Below are positions 46,308 through 56,762 of a DNA stretch of 64,000 nucleotides, in pieces; the first letter of the stretch is position 1, and each line of letters opens with the position of its first letter. Position numbers and translations under genes: made by a program. The notes under the pieces are model-generated. The model ran no database searches. It saw only the letters and a list, made by a program, of their open reading frames with translations, and was not told where the DNA came from. Source of the DNA: Stenotrophomonas sp. Ste86 (GTDB taxonomy: Bacteria > Pseudomonadota > Gammaproteobacteria > Xanthomonadales > Xanthomonadaceae); NCBI RefSeq assembly GCF_024519465.1, contig NZ_JALJRW010000004.1, positions 186,001 to 250,000 on the forward strand. Direction: 5' to 3'.

Positions 46308-48550
46308 GCAGCCACCACCGTTACGCGTGCGGCACCCAGCGGTGCGGTTGCACCGTGGCCCGATTCAATCCAGACCGAGCCCGCGGCGACGCGGGTGTCG
46401 ACCACCACCGGCAGCGTGGCACGGCCGGCGTCGGTGCCGACCTTGGCCATCTGCCCTTCCACCAACTGCAGGCGGGCGGCATCGTCGGCATTGAGCACGA
46501 TGCGCGGGGCGTTGTTGAGCGGATGCGACTGCAGCGCCTGGGCGCGGCGGACCACCGCATCGGTGCGGTAGATCGCGGCGGTGGAGGTCACTTCCAGGCC
46601 CTCGCCCGCGCCCGACACAGCCGCCGGCGCGGCCGCCGAGGACGAAACGGTGACGCTGACCGGGGCCAGGCTGGCACGCAGGCCGGCCAGGTCGGTGAAC
46701 TCGAAACCGGCCAGCGACAGCTCGCCGCCCAGTGCACGCAGCACACGCCAGCCTTCACGCGCCTCGCCCGGCAGCTTGCCGCCGGCACGGGCCGACTGCT
46801 CGCGACCATCGAGGTTGGTCAGGGTGGCATCCACTTCCGGCAGTGCGCCGATCGGCAGGATCACGTCGGCGACGTCGCGGGTCGAGGCACAGGCGAACTG
46901 GCTGAAAGCCACCACCTGGGCACCGGCCAACGCCTTGCGGGCAGCGGCGGCGTCGGCGAAGTCCAGGCCCGGCTCGATGCCGTAGATGGCATAGGCCTTG
47001 CGCGGCTGGGCCAACATGGCATTGACGTCCTTGCCGGCCGGCAGCACGCCGGCACGGGTCAGGCCCACGGCATTGGCGCCCTGCGGGATGCGGCACAGCC
47101 TGGCACCGGTGGCGGCGGCGAAATCACGCGCGGCGGCGCGGATCGCGGCCGCCTGCGGGTGGTTTTCAGCGATGCCACCGACGATCAGCACGGCGTTGCT
47201 GGCGCCCTTGACCGCATCGCGCAGGTCGGCGTTGCCGAGCGCATCGATGAAGGCCGACGGAGCGACGATCTGCTTGCTGGCCAGCTTGAACGCGAAATCG
47301 AAGTCCACCGGGTTGACGGCGTGGATCTTCGCGTTGCGCGTGGTCTGCGCCTTGCGCAGGCGGGCGTGCAGCAGCGGCAGTTCGTGGCGGATGTTGCTGC
47401 CGAGCACGACGATGCTGTCGGCGCCTTCGATCTCGGCCAGCGGCAGGCCGAACACTTCGGCGGTGGCGGCGTCGGAGAAGTCGCGGTTGTAGATGCGGTG
47501 ATCGATATTGGTGGTGCCCAGGCCGGCAGCAAGACGGGCCAGCAGCGCGCCCTCCTCGTTGGAGGCCGACGGGTGCACCAGCACGCCGAGGTCATCGCCC
47601 TGGTGGGCGGTCAGGATGTCCTTGGCCGCGGCCAGGCCTTCGGCCCAGCTCACTTCCCTCCACTCGCCATTGACCTTGCGCAGCGGCTTGACCGCGCGGT
47701 CTTCGCTGTACAGGCCCTGGTGCGAATAGCGGTCGCGATCGGACAGCCAGCATTCGTTGACCGCTTCGTTGTCGCGCGGCACCGCGCGCAGCACTTCGCC
47801 GCGACGCACGTGCAGGAACAGGTTCGAGCCCATCGCGTCGTGGTAACCCAGCGACTCGCGTGCGGTCAGTTCCCACGGACGGGCGCGGAACTGGAACACC
47901 TTGTTGGTCAACGCGCCGACCGGGCAGACGTCCACGACGTTGCCGGACAGTTCGGTGGTCAGCGGCTTGCCGTCGTAGGTGCCGATCTGCAGGTTTTCAC
48001 CGCGGTACATGCCACCCAGCTCGTAGGTACCGGCGACGTCGGCGGTGAAGCGGACGCAGCGGGTGCACTGGATGCAGCGGGTCATTTCGGTGGCGACCAG
48101 CGGACCGATGTCCTCATCGGGCACCACGCGCTTGCGCTCGTTGAAACGGCTGACCGAACGGCCATAGCCCAGCGAGACGTCCTGCAGTTCGCACTCGCCG
48201 CCCTGATCGCAGATCGGGCAGTCCAGCGGGTGGTTGATCAGCAGGAATTCCATCACCGAGCGCTGGAACTTCAGCGCCTTTTCACTGCGGGTGGCGACCT
48301 TCATGCCATCCATGACCGGCGTGGCGCAGGCCGGTGCCGGCTTGGGCGACTTTTCCACGTCGACCAGGCACATGCGGCAGTTGGCGGCGATCGGCAGCTT
48401 CTCGTGGTAGCAGAAGCGCGGGATCGGAATGCCGGCCTTGTCGGCGGCCTGGATGATCATCGAGCCCTTCGGCACGACCAGCGACTGGCCGTCGATTTCG
48501 ACGGTCACGTGGTCCGGTGGCACGCTCGGGTTCACGGGTTGCGCGCTCAT
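46304..48550 (-). CDS. nuoG: NADH-quinone oxidoreductase subunit G
   Basis: A 748-residue subunit. N-terminal 2Fe-2S domain ([20 protein letters not shown]), the His-ligated 4Fe-4S site ([20 protein letters not shown]), 4Fe-4S site [16 protein letters not shown], then a large molybdopterin-oxidoreductase-like domain that binds no cofactor in complex I. Overlaps nuoF and nuoH by 4 bases each. Confidence 0.97.
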   Translation of the reverse strand: MSAQPVNPSVPPDHVTVEIDGQSLVVPKGSMIIQAADKAGIPIPRFCYHEKLPIAANCRMCLVDVEKSPKPAPACATPVMDGMKVATRSEKALKFQRSVMEFLLINHPLDCPICDQGGECELQDVSLGYGRSVSRFNERKRVVPDEDIGPLVATEMTRCIQCTRCVRFTADVAGTYELGGMYRGENLQIGTYDGKPLTTELSGNVVDVCPVGALTNKVFQFRARPWELTARESLGYHDAMGSNLFLHVRRGEVLRAVPRDNEAVNECWLSDRDRYSHQGLYSEDRAVKPLRKVNGEWREVSWAEGLAAAKDILTAHQGDDLGVLVHPSASNEEGALLARLAAGLGTTNIDHRIYNRDFSDAATAEVFGLPLAEIEGADSIVVLGSNIRHELPLLHARLRKAQTTRNAKIHAVNPVDFDFAFKLASKQIVAPSAFIDALGNADLRDAVKGASNAVLIVGGIAENHPQAAAIRAAARDFAAATGARLCRIPQGANAVGLTRAGVLPAGKDVNAMLAQPRKAYAIYGIEPGLDFADAAAARKALAGAQVVAFSQFACASTRDVADVILPIGALPEVDATLTNLDGREQSARAGGKLPGEAREGWRVLRALGGELSLAGFEFTDLAGLRASLAPVSVTVSSSAAAPAAVSGAGEGLEVTSTAAIYRTDAVVRRAQALQSHPLNNAPRIVLNADDAARLQLVEGQMAKVGTDAGRATLPVVVDTRVAAGSVWIESGHGATAPLGAARVTVVAA

Positions 48551-49887
48551 GCGGCGGCTGCCTCCACCTTCTTGCCGTCAACCATCGAATGACCGTTGAC
48601 GATGTAATACTCGAATTCGTCCCAGAACTGGCGCAGGAAGCCCTGGATGGGCCATGCCGCCGCTTCACCGAACGCGCAGATGGTGTGGCCTTCGATCTGG
48701 CCGGCCACCGTCTTCAACTGATGCAGGTCCTCCATCGTGGCCTTGCCGGCGACGATGCGCTCCAGCACGCGGTGCATCCAGCCGGTGCCTTCACGGCACG
48801 GGGTGCACTGCCCACAGGATTCCTTGTGGAAGAACTGGCTGATGCGGCAGGCGAACTTGACGCAGCAGACGCTGTCGTCGAGCACCACGATGGCCCCCGA
48901 GCCCAGACCGGTGCCCAGGGCACGCAGGGTGTCGTAGTCCATCTGCAGGCCCTTGAGCTCTTCGGCCTTCAGCACCGGCATCGAGACGCCGCCCGGGACT
49001 GCGCCCTTGAGGGTGCGGCCCGGCTTCAGACCACCGGCCATTTCCAGCAGGTCGTCGAAGGTGGTGCCCAGCGGCACTTCGAAGTTGCCGCCCTTCTGCA
49101 CGCAGCCGGAGACCGAGAAGATCTTCGGGCCGCCGTTCTTGGTCAGGCTCAGGCCTGCAAACCATTCCGGGCCGTTGCGGATGATCGCCGGCACCGAGGC
49201 ATAGGTCTCGGTGTTGTTGATCGTCGACGGCTTGCCGTACAGGCCGAAGTTGGCCGGGAACGGCGGCTTGTAGCGCGGCTGGCCCTTCTTGCCTTCCAGC
49301 GATTCCATCAGCGCGGTTTCTTCGCCGCAGATGTAGGCGCCGGCGCCCAGCGCACCGTAAATATCGATGTCCACGCCGCTGCCGAGGATGTCCTTGCCCA
49401 GCCAGCCGTTCGCGTACGCGTCGGCCAGGGCCTGTTCGAAGTTCTCGAACGGCTCGTGGTGGAACTCACCGCGCAGGTAGTTGTAGCCCACGGTCGAGCC
49501 GGTGGCGTAGCAGGCGATCGCCATGCCTTCCACGACCGAATGCGGGTTGTAGCGCAGGATGTCGCGGTCCTTGCAGGTCCCCGGCTCGGATTCATCCGAG
49601 TTGCACAGGATGTACTTCTGCATGGTGCCCTTGGGCATGAAGGACCACTTCAGGCCGGTCGGGAAGCCCGCGCCGCCACGGCCGCGCAGGTTGGACTGCT
49701 TGACCATCTCGATGACCTGCTCCGGCGAGATCTTCTCTTCGAGGATCTTGCGCAGCGCGGCATAGCCACCGGTCTTGAGGTAGCTCTCATACGACCACGG
49801 AGTGTCGTAATGCAGGGTGGTGTAGACCACCTGGTGCGGCAACGGTGCGGGACCGACCGGACCACTGGGTGCGTGATGATGTGCCAT
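48547..49887 (-). CDS. nuoF: NADH-quinone oxidoreductase subunit F (NADH/FMN-binding)
   Basis: A 446-residue subunit where NADH is oxidised. Gly-rich loops [20 protein letters not shown] and [18 protein letters not shown] bind NADH and FMN; the SLBB domain follows; cluster N3 ligands are [14 protein letters not shown] with a later Cys in HTICAFGEA. Confidence 0.98.
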   Translation of the reverse strand: MAHHHAPSGPVGPAPLPHQVVYTTLHYDTPWSYESYLKTGGYAALRKILEEKISPEQVIEMVKQSNLRGRGGAGFPTGLKWSFMPKGTMQKYILCNSDESEPGTCKDRDILRYNPHSVVEGMAIACYATGSTVGYNYLRGEFHHEPFENFEQALADAYANGWLGKDILGSGVDIDIYGALGAGAYICGEETALMESLEGKKGQPRYKPPFPANFGLYGKPSTINNTETYASVPAIIRNGPEWFAGLSLTKNGGPKIFSVSGCVQKGGNFEVPLGTTFDDLLEMAGGLKPGRTLKGAVPGGVSMPVLKAEELKGLQMDYDTLRALGTGLGSGAIVVLDDSVCCVKFACRISQFFHKESCGQCTPCREGTGWMHRVLERIVAGKATMEDLHQLKTVAGQIEGHTICAFGEAAAWPIQGFLRQFWDEFEYYIVNGHSMVDGKKVEAAAA

Positions 49888-49890
49888 GTC

Positions 49891-50418
49891 TTACTCCAAC
49901 CCGTCCAGCAGCTCGTCGACTTTCTCGACGGTCAGGCGCTCGTGGTAATGGCCATTGATGACCATCATCGGCGCACCGGCGCAACCGGCCAGGCATTCTT
50001 CTTCGCGCTTGAGGTAGATGCGGCCGTCGGCGGTGGACTGACCGGTCTTGCAGCCGAGCTTCTTTTCGGCGTGCGCGACCAGGTCTTCGGCGCCGTTCAA
50101 CCAGCAGCTGATGTTGGTGCAGAAGGCAACGTTGTGGCGACCGACCTTCTCCAGCTCGAACATCGAGTAGAAGCTGGCCACTTCGTAGGCCCACACCGGC
50201 GGCAGGTCCAGGTACTTGGCGACGCCGGCGATCAACTCGTCGGTCAGCCAGCCTGCGTTCTGTTCCTGTGCGGCGTGCAGGCCCTGCAGGACAGCCGAGC
50301 GCTTGCGATCCGGCGGGAACTTGGCCAGCCAGTGATCGATGTGCGCACGGGTCTTGTCGTTCAAGACCACCATCGGGTCGACGTCGCGCGCCGCCTCGAA
50401 ATTACCTGTCGCCTTCAT
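49891..50418 (-). CDS. nuoE: NADH-quinone oxidoreductase subunit E (2Fe-2S)
   Basis: A 175-residue thioredoxin-like subunit holding cluster N1a: ligands in VAFCTNISCWLNGAEDL and REEECLAGCAGAPMMVINGH. A 94-bp gap to nuoD holds a CGCCGGC-TGTT-GCCGGCG hairpin, the only sizeable internal gap in the front half of the operon. Confidence 0.97.
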   Translation of the reverse strand: MKATGNFEAARDVDPMVVLNDKTRAHIDHWLAKFPPDRKRSAVLQGLHAAQEQNAGWLTDELIAGVAKYLDLPPVWAYEVASFYSMFELEKVGRHNVAFCTNISCWLNGAEDLVAHAEKKLGCKTGQSTADGRIYLKREEECLAGCAGAPMMVINGHYHERLTVEKVDELLDGLE

Positions 50419-50512
50419 CGGCCGACCTCAGCGAATACGAAATCGTTAAAAACCAGAACCTGCAGCGCCGGCAACAGCCGGCGGGTGTCAGGCATCGTGC
50501 AAGCGGATGCGA

Positions 50513-51820
50513 TCACCGGTCCACCTCGCCGAACACCAGATCGTAGGTACCAATCATGGCGACCACGTCGGCGAGCATGTGCCCGCGCACGATCGAGTCG
50601 ATCGAGGACAGATGGGCGAAGCCCGGCGCGCGCAGGTGCACGCGGAACGGCTTGTTGGCACCATCGGACATCAGGTAGCAGCCGAACTCGCCCTTGGGCG
50701 CTTCGACGGCGGCGTAGGTTTCGCCGGCCGGGACGCAATAGCCTTCACTGAACAGCTTGAAGTGATGGATCAGCGCTTCCATGTCGTCCTTCATGTCTTC
50801 GCGGCTGGGCGGCGCGACCTTGAAGTTCTTGACCATGACCGGGCCGGGGTTGGCCTTGAGCCAGGTGACGCACTGCTTGATGATGCGGTTGGACTCGCGC
50901 ATCTCGGCCACGCGCACCAGGTAACGGTCGTAGCAGTCGCCTTCCTTGCCGAGCGGGATGTCGAAATCGACCGCGTCGTACTTGGCATACGGCTGCTTCT
51001 TGCGCAGATCCCAGGCAATGCCCGAGCCGCGCAGCATCACGCCGGTCATGCCCCAGGCGTGCGCCAGCTCGGGGGTCACCACGCCGATGCCGACGGTGCG
51101 CTGCTTCCAGATGCGATTGTCGGTGAGCAGGGTTTCGTACTCGTCCACGCGCTTGGGGAACTCAGCGGTGAAGTTTTCCAGGAAATCGAGCAGCGAACCT
51201 TCGCGCGAGGCGTTGAGGTTCTTCAGGGCGTTGCCCTTGTGCCAGCGCGATTCCTTGTACTTGGGCATGCGGTCCGGCAGGTCGCGGTAAACGCCGCCCG
51301 GACGGTAGTACGCCGCGTGCATGCGCGCGCCGGAGACCGCTTCATAGCAATCCATCAGCTCTTCGCGTTCACGGAAGGCGTACAGCATGACCGCCATCGC
51401 GCCCAGATCGAGCGCGTTGGAGCCCAGCCACATCAGGTGGTTCAGGATGCGGGTGATTTCGTCGAACATGGTGCGGATGTACTGCGCACGCTCAGGCGCT
51501 TCGATCCCCATCAGGGTTTCGATCGCGCGCACGTAGGCGTGCTCGTTGCACATCATCGACACGTAATCCAGGCGATCCATGTAACCGATCGACTGGTTGA
51601 ACGGCTTGGACTCGGCCAGCTTTTCGGTACCACGGTGCAGCAGGCCCACGTGGGGGTCGGCACGCATGATGGTTTCGCCGTCCATTTCCAGGATCAGGCG
51701 CAGCACACCGTGCGCGGCCGGATGCTGGGGACCGAAGTTCATGGTGTAGTTGCGGATTTCCTGGCGCAGTTCGGCCGGGTTGCTCGCAAAGGCCTGGTGG
51801 GCCTGGGTGAATTCGCTCAC
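50513..51820 (-). CDS. nuoD: NADH-quinone oxidoreductase subunit D
   Basis: A 435-residue 49-kDa-type subunit forming the quinone site: [20 protein letters not shown] near the N-terminus and [23 protein letters not shown] start overlapping the nuoC stop (GTGA). Confidence 0.98.
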   Translation of the reverse strand: MSEFTQAHQAFASNPAELRQEIRNYTMNFGPQHPAAHGVLRLILEMDGETIMRADPHVGLLHRGTEKLAESKPFNQSIGYMDRLDYVSMMCNEHAYVRAIETLMGIEAPERAQYIRTMFDEITRILNHLMWLGSNALDLGAMAVMLYAFREREELMDCYEAVSGARMHAAYYRPGGVYRDLPDRMPKYKESRWHKGNALKNLNASREGSLLDFLENFTAEFPKRVDEYETLLTDNRIWKQRTVGIGVVTPELAHAWGMTGVMLRGSGIAWDLRKKQPYAKYDAVDFDIPLGKEGDCYDRYLVRVAEMRESNRIIKQCVTWLKANPGPVMVKNFKVAPPSREDMKDDMEALIHHFKLFSEGYCVPAGETYAAVEAPKGEFGCYLMSDGANKPFRVHLRAPGFAHLSSIDSIVRGHMLADVVAMIGTYDLVFGEVDR

Positions 51821-52569
51821 TTGCTTGCCTCCGACTGCGCGGATTCACCGGCAGCGGTCTGGAAACGGGCGTCGTCACGGATCACGCGCGGCACGCCGAC
51901 GCGCGGTTCGACCGAGGTGACCGGCTCGTAGATGACGCGCTGCTTTTCTTCGTCGTAGCGCACTTCGACGTTGCCGATCAGCGGGAAATCCTTGCGGAAC
52001 GGATGGCCCACGAAACCGTAGTCGGTCAGGATCCGGCGCAGGTCCGGATGGCCTTCGAAAATCACGCCGAACAGGTCGAACGCTTCGCGCTCGAACCAGT
52101 TCAGGCCCGGCCATACGTTGGTCAGCGAGGCGACCACCGGCAGTTCCTCATTCGGCGCAAAGCAACGGATGCGCATGGTGAGGTTGTGCTGGTAGGAGCG
52201 CAGCTGGGCGACCACGGCGAAACGCTGCAGCGGAATCGGCTGCGGCTGGGCGCCATCGCTGGTTTCGCGGGTGGGGAATTCACCCCAGGCGAAACGACCG
52301 ACAGACTTGCCCTCGACGCCACGGCTGAAGCCCTGGGACGACACATCGGCCGTATCCCATTCGTCGCTGCCGTAGCCGAGGTAGTCCAGGCCGCACAGGT
52401 CAACGGCCTGCTCGAAACCGAATTCGTCGCGCAGCGCCACAGCAGTGGCATGCCAGTCAGCGGCGGGCACTTCCAGCGTCACTTCGCCGCGGGGTTCGAC
52501 CACGAAGACCTGCGCACCTGCGAAACGTGCGGAAAGTCGGTCGATGAAGGAAGGTGCTTGCTCTGCCAT
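51817..52569 (-). CDS. nuoC: NADH-quinone oxidoreductase subunit C
   Basis: A 250-residue 30-kDa-type subunit. The signature [20 protein letters not shown] followed by [20 protein letters not shown] is intact. A central segment ([20 protein letters not shown]) interrupts the fold and looks lineage-specific. Confidence 0.97.
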   Translation of the reverse strand: MAEQAPSFIDRLSARFAGAQVFVVEPRGEVTLEVPAADWHATAVALRDEFGFEQAVDLCGLDYLGYGSDEWDTADVSSQGFSRGVEGKSVGRFAWGEFPTRETSDGAQPQPIPLQRFAVVAQLRSYQHNLTMRIRCFAPNEELPVVASLTNVWPGLNWFEREAFDLFGVIFEGHPDLRRILTDYGFVGHPFRKDFPLIGNVEVRYDEEKQRVIYEPVTSVEPRVGVPRVIRDDARFQTAAGESAQSEASK

Positions 52570-52601
52570 GGGGGCTTGGCGTGCTCTTGTCAGGAGGGAT
52601 G

Positions 52602-53156
52602 TCAGCGGGCGATGGTCTGCGTACGCCAGATCTTCTTCTGCAATTGCAGGATCCCGTACACCAGCGCTTCGGCGGTAGGTGGGCAGCCGGGAACATAAAT
52701 GTCCACCGGCACCACGCGGTCACAGCCACGCACTACTGCATACGAGTAGTGGTAGTAGCCGCCACCGTTGGCGCAGCTGCCCATCGAGATGACCCACTTC
52801 GGGTCCGGCATCTGGTCATAGACCTTGCGCAGCGCCGGGGCCATCTTGTTGACCAGGGTACCGGCGACGATCATCACGTCGGACTGACGCGGCGACGGGC
52901 GGAACACTACCCCGTAGCGGTCAAGGTCCAGGCGCGCGGCGCCGGCATGCATCATTTCCACGGCGCAGCACGCCAGACCAAAGGTCATCGGCCACATCGA
53001 GCCGGTGCGTGCCCAGTTGAGCAGCGCGTCGACACTGGTGGTCAGGTAACCCTTTTCCAGCAGCGGGTTGTCGCCTTCGGGACGCAGGATGTCATCGACC
53101 CGCCCTTCCGGGACCGGGTTGTTCATCAGGCCGTCGAGCGTCTGAATCACTCCCAT
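52602..53156 (-). CDS. nuoB: NADH-quinone oxidoreductase subunit B (cluster N2)
   Basis: A 184-residue subunit with the terminal 4Fe-4S cluster N2: tandem Cys in [20 protein letters not shown], Cys in [11 protein letters not shown] and Cys in [14 protein letters not shown]. The start at 53156 ([14 protein letters not shown]) lies inside the 3' end of nuoA (10-bp overlap). Confidence 0.97.
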   Translation of the reverse strand: MGVIQTLDGLMNNPVPEGRVDDILRPEGDNPLLEKGYLTTSVDALLNWARTGSMWPMTFGLACCAVEMMHAGAARLDLDRYGVVFRPSPRQSDVMIVAGTLVNKMAPALRKVYDQMPDPKWVISMGSCANGGGYYHYSYAVVRGCDRVVPVDIYVPGCPPTAEALVYGILQLQKKIWRTQTIAR

Positions 53157-53503
53157 TCCAGCGCTCCCTTCTTCCAGACGTAAATGAAACCGAGGAAAAG
53201 CATGCCCACGAACAGGCCCATCGTGACCAGCGAACGTGCGCCCAGCTCCATGAAGACCTGGGTCCACGGCACGATGAAGATGATTTCCAAGTCAAATACG
53301 ATGAACTGGATCGCGATCAGGTAGTAGCGCACATCGAACTTCATGCGCGCGTCCTCGAAAGCCTCGAAGCCGCATTCGTACGGCGAGAGCTTTTTCAGAT
53401 CAGGACGTCGTGGACCGAGGAATCGGCCAACCAGCATCAGCGAAACGCCGATACCGGTGGCAACGATCAGAAACAGCAGAGACGGCAAATATTCGGCCAG
53501 CAC
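53147..53503 (-). CDS. nuoA: NADH-quinone oxidoreductase subunit A
   Basis: A 118-residue membrane subunit with three helices; the loop [20 protein letters not shown] with the conserved Cys and Glu is intact. GTG start at 53503 with AGAGAG upstream. First nuo gene, 112 bp downstream of tRNA-Leu. Confidence 0.96.
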   Translation of the reverse strand: MLAEYLPSLLFLIVATGIGVSLMLVGRFLGPRRPDLKKLSPYECGFEAFEDARMKFDVRYYLIAIQFIVFDLEIIFIVPWTQVFMELGARSLVTMGLFVGMLFLGFIYVWKKGALEWE

Positions 53504-53615
53504 AGCGATTCTCTCTTGCCTCTGCCGCTGCGCCTGCAGGCGCTTTGGCATGGGGGAGTGGACGGATACCGCTACCTGGCGCTTTGCGCGCCAGACGAAC
53601 CCGCTTACAAACAAA

Positions 53616-53700
53616 TGGTGCCCAAGAGGGGACTCGAACCCCTACGACTCTCGTCGCTACCACCTCAAGGTAGTGCGTCTACCAATTCCGCCACCTGGGC
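53616..53700 (-). tRNA. tRNA-Leu (anticodon GAG)
   Basis: An 85-base tRNA with a long variable arm (CGACGAGAGTCG). Anticodon stem CTACC/GGTAG with loop TTGAGGT, acceptor GCCCAGG pairing with the 3' side ending CTTGGGC, and encoded CCA. It lies between secG and nuoA, the position of leuU after secG in E. coli. Confidence 0.96.
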
Positions 53701-53764
53701 TTACGTTTGCATTGACGGGATTCCCTATCGGACTCCCTCAATGCGCCGCATATTGTAACCGTCT

Positions 53765-54205
53765 TCAGCGAGTCTGGGAGCCTTCCGAAGGCTTTTCTTC
53801 ACCCGATTTCGGCGTTTCCGCCTGAGCCGGCACAGTTGCCTGCGGAACCGGCTGCTGCACAGCGGTTTCCGGGGCCTTGGGCACGGCCGGCAGCTCGCCC
53901 GCCGGGGCGGCCGGGGTCGTTGCGACCGGGGCCGACATCAGACCGAGATCCTGGCCGCTGGTCGGACGCGAGCCATGGCTGGCGTACCAGGCCATGAAGA
54001 GGCTGATGCCGAAGAACACCACGGCCAGCCACTTGGTCGACTTGGACAGGAAGTTGGACGCGCCACGCGCGCCGAACACGGTCCCGGAGGCACCGGCACC
54101 GAAGCCCGAGCCTGCGGCCGCACCGGAACCACGCTGCATCAGAATGAGCGCGATCATGGCCACTGCCACCAGCACGTAGACCACATTGAGGATCAACATC
54201 AGCAT
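53765..54205 (-). CDS. secG: Preprotein translocase subunit SecG
   Basis: A 146-residue membrane subunit of SecYEG. Two helices (ILNVVYVLVAVAMIALILMQ and WLAVVFFGISLFMAWYAS) flank the conserved GSGAAAGSGFGAGASGTVFG loop. The C-terminus has an added Pro/Ala/Glu-rich tail of about 60 residues (PKAPETAVQQPVPQATVPAQ). Confidence 0.95.
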   Translation of the reverse strand: MLMLILNVVYVLVAVAMIALILMQRGSGAAAGSGFGAGASGTVFGARGASNFLSKSTKWLAVVFFGISLFMAWYASHGSRPTSGQDLGLMSAPVATTPAAPAGELPAVPKAPETAVQQPVPQATVPAQAETPKSGEEKPSEGSQTR

Positions 54206-54259
54206 TTCGAATCCGTCCTCGGACTGTAAATGCCGGCCAGCAGCCGGCAACATTATTCT

Positions 54260-55015
54260 TTATCGCCCGGCCGCCGCATCGACGATGGCCAGGAAGTCCG
54301 CGGCAACCAACGAGGCGCCGCCCACCAGCCCACCATCGACATCGGGCTGTGCGAACAGTTCCCCTGCGTTGTCGGGCTTCACGCTGCCGCCGTACAGGAT
54401 CGGCAACGAATCGGCTATTCTAGCATCCAGCTTGGCCACTTCGCCACGGATGAACGCATGGACCTGCTGGGCCTGCTCCTTGGAAGCGGTGCGGCCGGTG
54501 CCGATTGCCCAGACCGGCTCATAGGCGACAACGGCGTGCTGGAAGCCGGCCGGGCCGACCAGGTCGAGGACCGGGGCCAGCTGGCCGGCAATGACCTGTT
54601 CGGTCTGGCCGGCCTCGCGCTGCTCCAGGGTTTCACCCACGCACAGCACCGGGACCAGGCCGGCATGCAGGGCGGCGGCGAACTTGCGCGCGACCAGCTC
54701 GCTGCTTTCGGCGTGGTACTGGCGCCGCTCGGAGTGGCCGACCAGGCCGTAGCGGGCGCCAACTTCGGCGAGCATGGCCGCAGAGACCTCACCGGTGTAG
54801 GCCCCCTTCTCATTGGAGCTGACGTCCTGGGAGCCGAAGGCGATGGCGCGGCCTTCGAACGCTTCGACCAGTTCGCCCAGATAGGGCAACGGGGGCAGGA
54901 TCACCACCTCGACGCCGTCGGCCGGGACGCTGGCCACCAGGTCGCTGACCAGGTCCGTGGCGAATTGGCGGCTGCCGTGCAGCTTCCAGTTACCGGCGAC
55001 GATCTTGCGACGCAT
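54260..55015 (-). CDS. tpiA: Triosephosphate isomerase
   Basis: A 251-residue glycolytic enzyme converting dihydroxyacetone phosphate and glyceraldehyde 3-phosphate. Catalytic Lys in MRRKIVAGNWKLHGS, His in YGLVGHSERRQYHAE, Glu in VVAYEPVWAIGTG. The start has AAGGAG upstream. It is 54 bp upstream of secG. Confidence 0.98.
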   Translation of the reverse strand: MRRKIVAGNWKLHGSRQFATDLVSDLVASVPADGVEVVILPPLPYLGELVEAFEGRAIAFGSQDVSSNEKGAYTGEVSAAMLAEVGARYGLVGHSERRQYHAESSELVARKFAAALHAGLVPVLCVGETLEQREAGQTEQVIAGQLAPVLDLVGPAGFQHAVVAYEPVWAIGTGRTASKEQAQQVHAFIRGEVAKLDARIADSLPILYGGSVKPDNAGELFAQPDVDGGLVGGASLVAADFLAIVDAAAGR

Positions 55016-55143
55016 GGCGATGCTCCTTTGGGTATCAGCCGCCCATGATAACGGATGTAACGAAATGGGGTGGCTGCGAAAACGCTTACATTTCAAATGG
55101 ATATTGGGGGGCGAACGGCGGTGGCTGGGGGTTTCATCGTGCC

Positions 55144-55327
55144 GGGAGGGCGTAGGTGGGAGGGCGGGACGCGCCGTAAACCCGGCCTTGGAGGCTCGCA
55201 GGCGCCTTGCGCGCGTGCGCAGTCCTGCGCACGCGGCAAGACCGGGCGGGGCGTCCTGCCCAGCCCGTCCGACGCATGCGTCGGACCCAGGCCGCCTGAC
55301 GGTCCCGCCCTCCCACCCACGCCTCCC
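55144..55327. repeat. Variable-arm palindromic element, copy B (long form)
   Basis: Arms of about 26 bp (right-hand part AGGTGGGAGGGCGGGAC on the left side) pair almost perfectly. The core has GCGCCGTAAACCC and GAGGCTCG, then a base stem CAGGCG/CGCCTG. Its apex carries three hairpins: GCGTGCGCA-GTCC-TGCGCACGC (55213-55234), CGGGCGGGGC-GTCCT-GCCCAGCCCG (55243-55267), and the perfect palindrome GTCCGACGCATGCGTCGGAC (55267-55286). Confidence 0.85.
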
Positions 55328-55363
55328 CTGACAGTTGGCCGGCTCGCCCGGGGGCTGAAGAGC

Positions 55364-55388
55364 GTGCCGACCAGCGGTCGGCACCTAC
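55364..55388 (-). repeat. SMAG-type GTAG palindrome
   Basis: On the minus strand GTAG-GTGCCGACC-GCT-GGTCGGCAC, a perfect 9-bp stem with a GTAG head. Confidence 0.85.
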
Positions 55389-55450
55389 CCCGCCTGACAG
55401 CCCGCCTTTCCCGCTCTTCCTGCCCTTCCGACCGATCACGGCAATCCATC

Positions 55451-55564
55451 TGGGCGGGCGGTGCCATGCCCAGCCGGGACCGTCGGGCGCCATGGATGGC
55501 GCCCGCGAGCCCCCTGGGATGGGTTTACGGCGTGTCCCGGCTGGGCATGGCATCGCCCGCCCCA
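55451..55564. repeat. Variable-arm palindromic element, copy C (short form, inverted)
   Basis: Arms of about 29 bp (right part GCCATGCCCAGCCGGGAC) pair with one mismatch and one bulge. The core is the reverse complement of copy A's core, differing at only a few bases, with apical stem GGGCGCC-ATGGAT-GGCGCCC. The arms have a sequence unrelated to those of A, B or D. Confidence 0.85.
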
Positions 55565-55623
55565 GCGATAGCCACGGCTCAGCCGGCTGTTAGCCCTTCA
55601 CCTTCGCACCAGCCATCCCATAT

Positions 55624-55649
55624 AAAGAAAGCCGCCCTTCGGCGGCCTT
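55624..55649 (-). terminator. Terminator after the 2-oxoglutarate oxygenase gene
   Basis: On the minus strand AAGGCCGCC-GAA-GGGCGGCTTT continues into CTTTATA. Confidence 0.65.
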
Positions 55650-55657
55650 CACGGGGC

Positions 55658-55684
55658 ATGCCGACCCAAAGGGCCGGCATCTAC
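55658..55684 (-). repeat. SMAG-type GTAG palindrome
   Basis: On the minus strand GTAG-ATGCCGGCCC-TTT-GGGTCGGCAT, a 10-bp stem with one mismatch, 32 bp after the oxygenase stop. Confidence 0.8.
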
Positions 55685-55716
55685 CGGGAGGGAATCGGCA
55701 CAAGGCCGACGCCTCC

Positions 55717-56652
55717 TTATTTCAGCTTGATCTCGCGCAGACGCTCTTCCAGGAAACCGTGAGCGGTGATCGGCTCCGGGTAGCGGCTCGGGTTTTCCGG
55801 CGTGATGCAGGTCGGCAGCACGTCAATCAGGTAGTCCGGGTTCGGGTGCAGGAAGAACGGCACCGAATAGCGCGGCTGGCGCGCCTGCTCGCCCGGAGGA
55901 TTGACCACGCGGTGGATGGTGGACGGATACACGTGATTGGTCAGGCGCTGCAGCATGTCGCCGATGTTCACCACGATCGTGTCCGCGTCCGAAGTGAACG
56001 GCACCCACTTGCCCTCGTGCGACTGCACCTCCAGGCCCGCTGCGCTGGCACCCACCAGCAGTGTGATGAAGTTGATATCGCCGTGTGCACCGGCGCGCAC
56101 GTTGGGAATGTTCTCGGCGGTGATCGGCGGGTAGTGGATCGGCCGCAGGATCGAGTTGCCGTTGTTGGTCTTGTCGGCGAAGAAATCTTCCGGCAGGCCG
56201 ATGTGAAGGGCCAAGGCCGACAGCACCCGCGAGCCCAGCGTGTCCAGCGCCTGGTACAGCGCATAGCCCCGCTCGCGGAAGTTCGGCACCTCGCTCGGCC
56301 ACAGGTTCGGCGCCATCACGTCACGGTACCTGGAGTCGTCCGGGATCTCGCGACCGATGTGCCAGAACTCCTTCAGGTCGAAATGCGCCGAGCCCTTGGC
56401 CGTTTCCACGCCGAAGGCCGTGTAACCACGGGCGCCACCGCTGCCCGGCACGTGGTACGTGCGCTTGGTTTCTTCCGGCAGCGCGAAGAAGGCCTTGAAG
56501 ACCTCATAGGCCGCGTCGATATCGGCCTGCGGGATGCCGTGGTTGCGGATGCCCGCGAATCCCCATTCGCGGTAGGCCGCGCCCAGCTCGGCGACGAACG
56601 CGTCGCGGTCACTGTCGAAACGGGTGATATCGAGGGTCGGGATCTGGCTCAC
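55717..56652 (-). CDS. 2-oxoglutarate/Fe(II)-dependent oxygenase (isopenicillin N synthase-like)
   Basis: A 311-residue double-stranded beta-helix oxygenase. The N-terminal DIOX_N domain has AYREWGFAGIRNHGIPQADI; the iron triad is H190-x-D192 (RAGAHGDINFITLLVG) and H247 (YPSTIHRVVNPPG); 2-oxoglutarate contacts are R261 and S263 (QPRYSVPFFLHP). It belongs to the family of flavone synthase/IPNS-like enzymes; the substrate is unknown. It is monocistronic, divergent from the glycosyltransferase gene. Confidence 0.93.
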   Translation of the reverse strand: MSQIPTLDITRFDSDRDAFVAELGAAYREWGFAGIRNHGIPQADIDAAYEVFKAFFALPEETKRTYHVPGSGGARGYTAFGVETAKGSAHFDLKEFWHIGREIPDDSRYRDVMAPNLWPSEVPNFRERGYALYQALDTLGSRVLSALALHIGLPEDFFADKTNNGNSILRPIHYPPITAENIPNVRAGAHGDINFITLLVGASAAGLEVQSHEGKWVPFTSDADTIVVNIGDMLQRLTNHVYPSTIHRVVNPPGEQARQPRYSVPFFLHPNPDYLIDVLPTCITPENPSRYPEPITAHGFLEERLREIKLK

Positions 56653-56762
56653 AGCGGTTCCTGGCTAGTTCGGATGGGTCACGGGCCACCACTGTGGCCC
56701 GGCTGAACATTGTGCCAGATCCGACCATCGGCACTGCCGACACAAAGATACAAACCGATACA

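Larger units (their letters stand above)
55016..55716. other. Repeat-rich intergenic region upstream of tpiA
   Basis: No gene is supported in these 700 bp. It holds palindromic elements B (55144-55327) and C (55451-55564), two GTAG palindromes (55364, 55658) and a terminator (55624). Confidence 0.8.

Noticed and set aside
55093..55762. Overlapping Arg/Pro/Gly-rich ORFs upstream of tpiA
   Set aside because: They arise from palindromic elements B and C and read in both strands alike, as expected of inverted repeats rather than genes.
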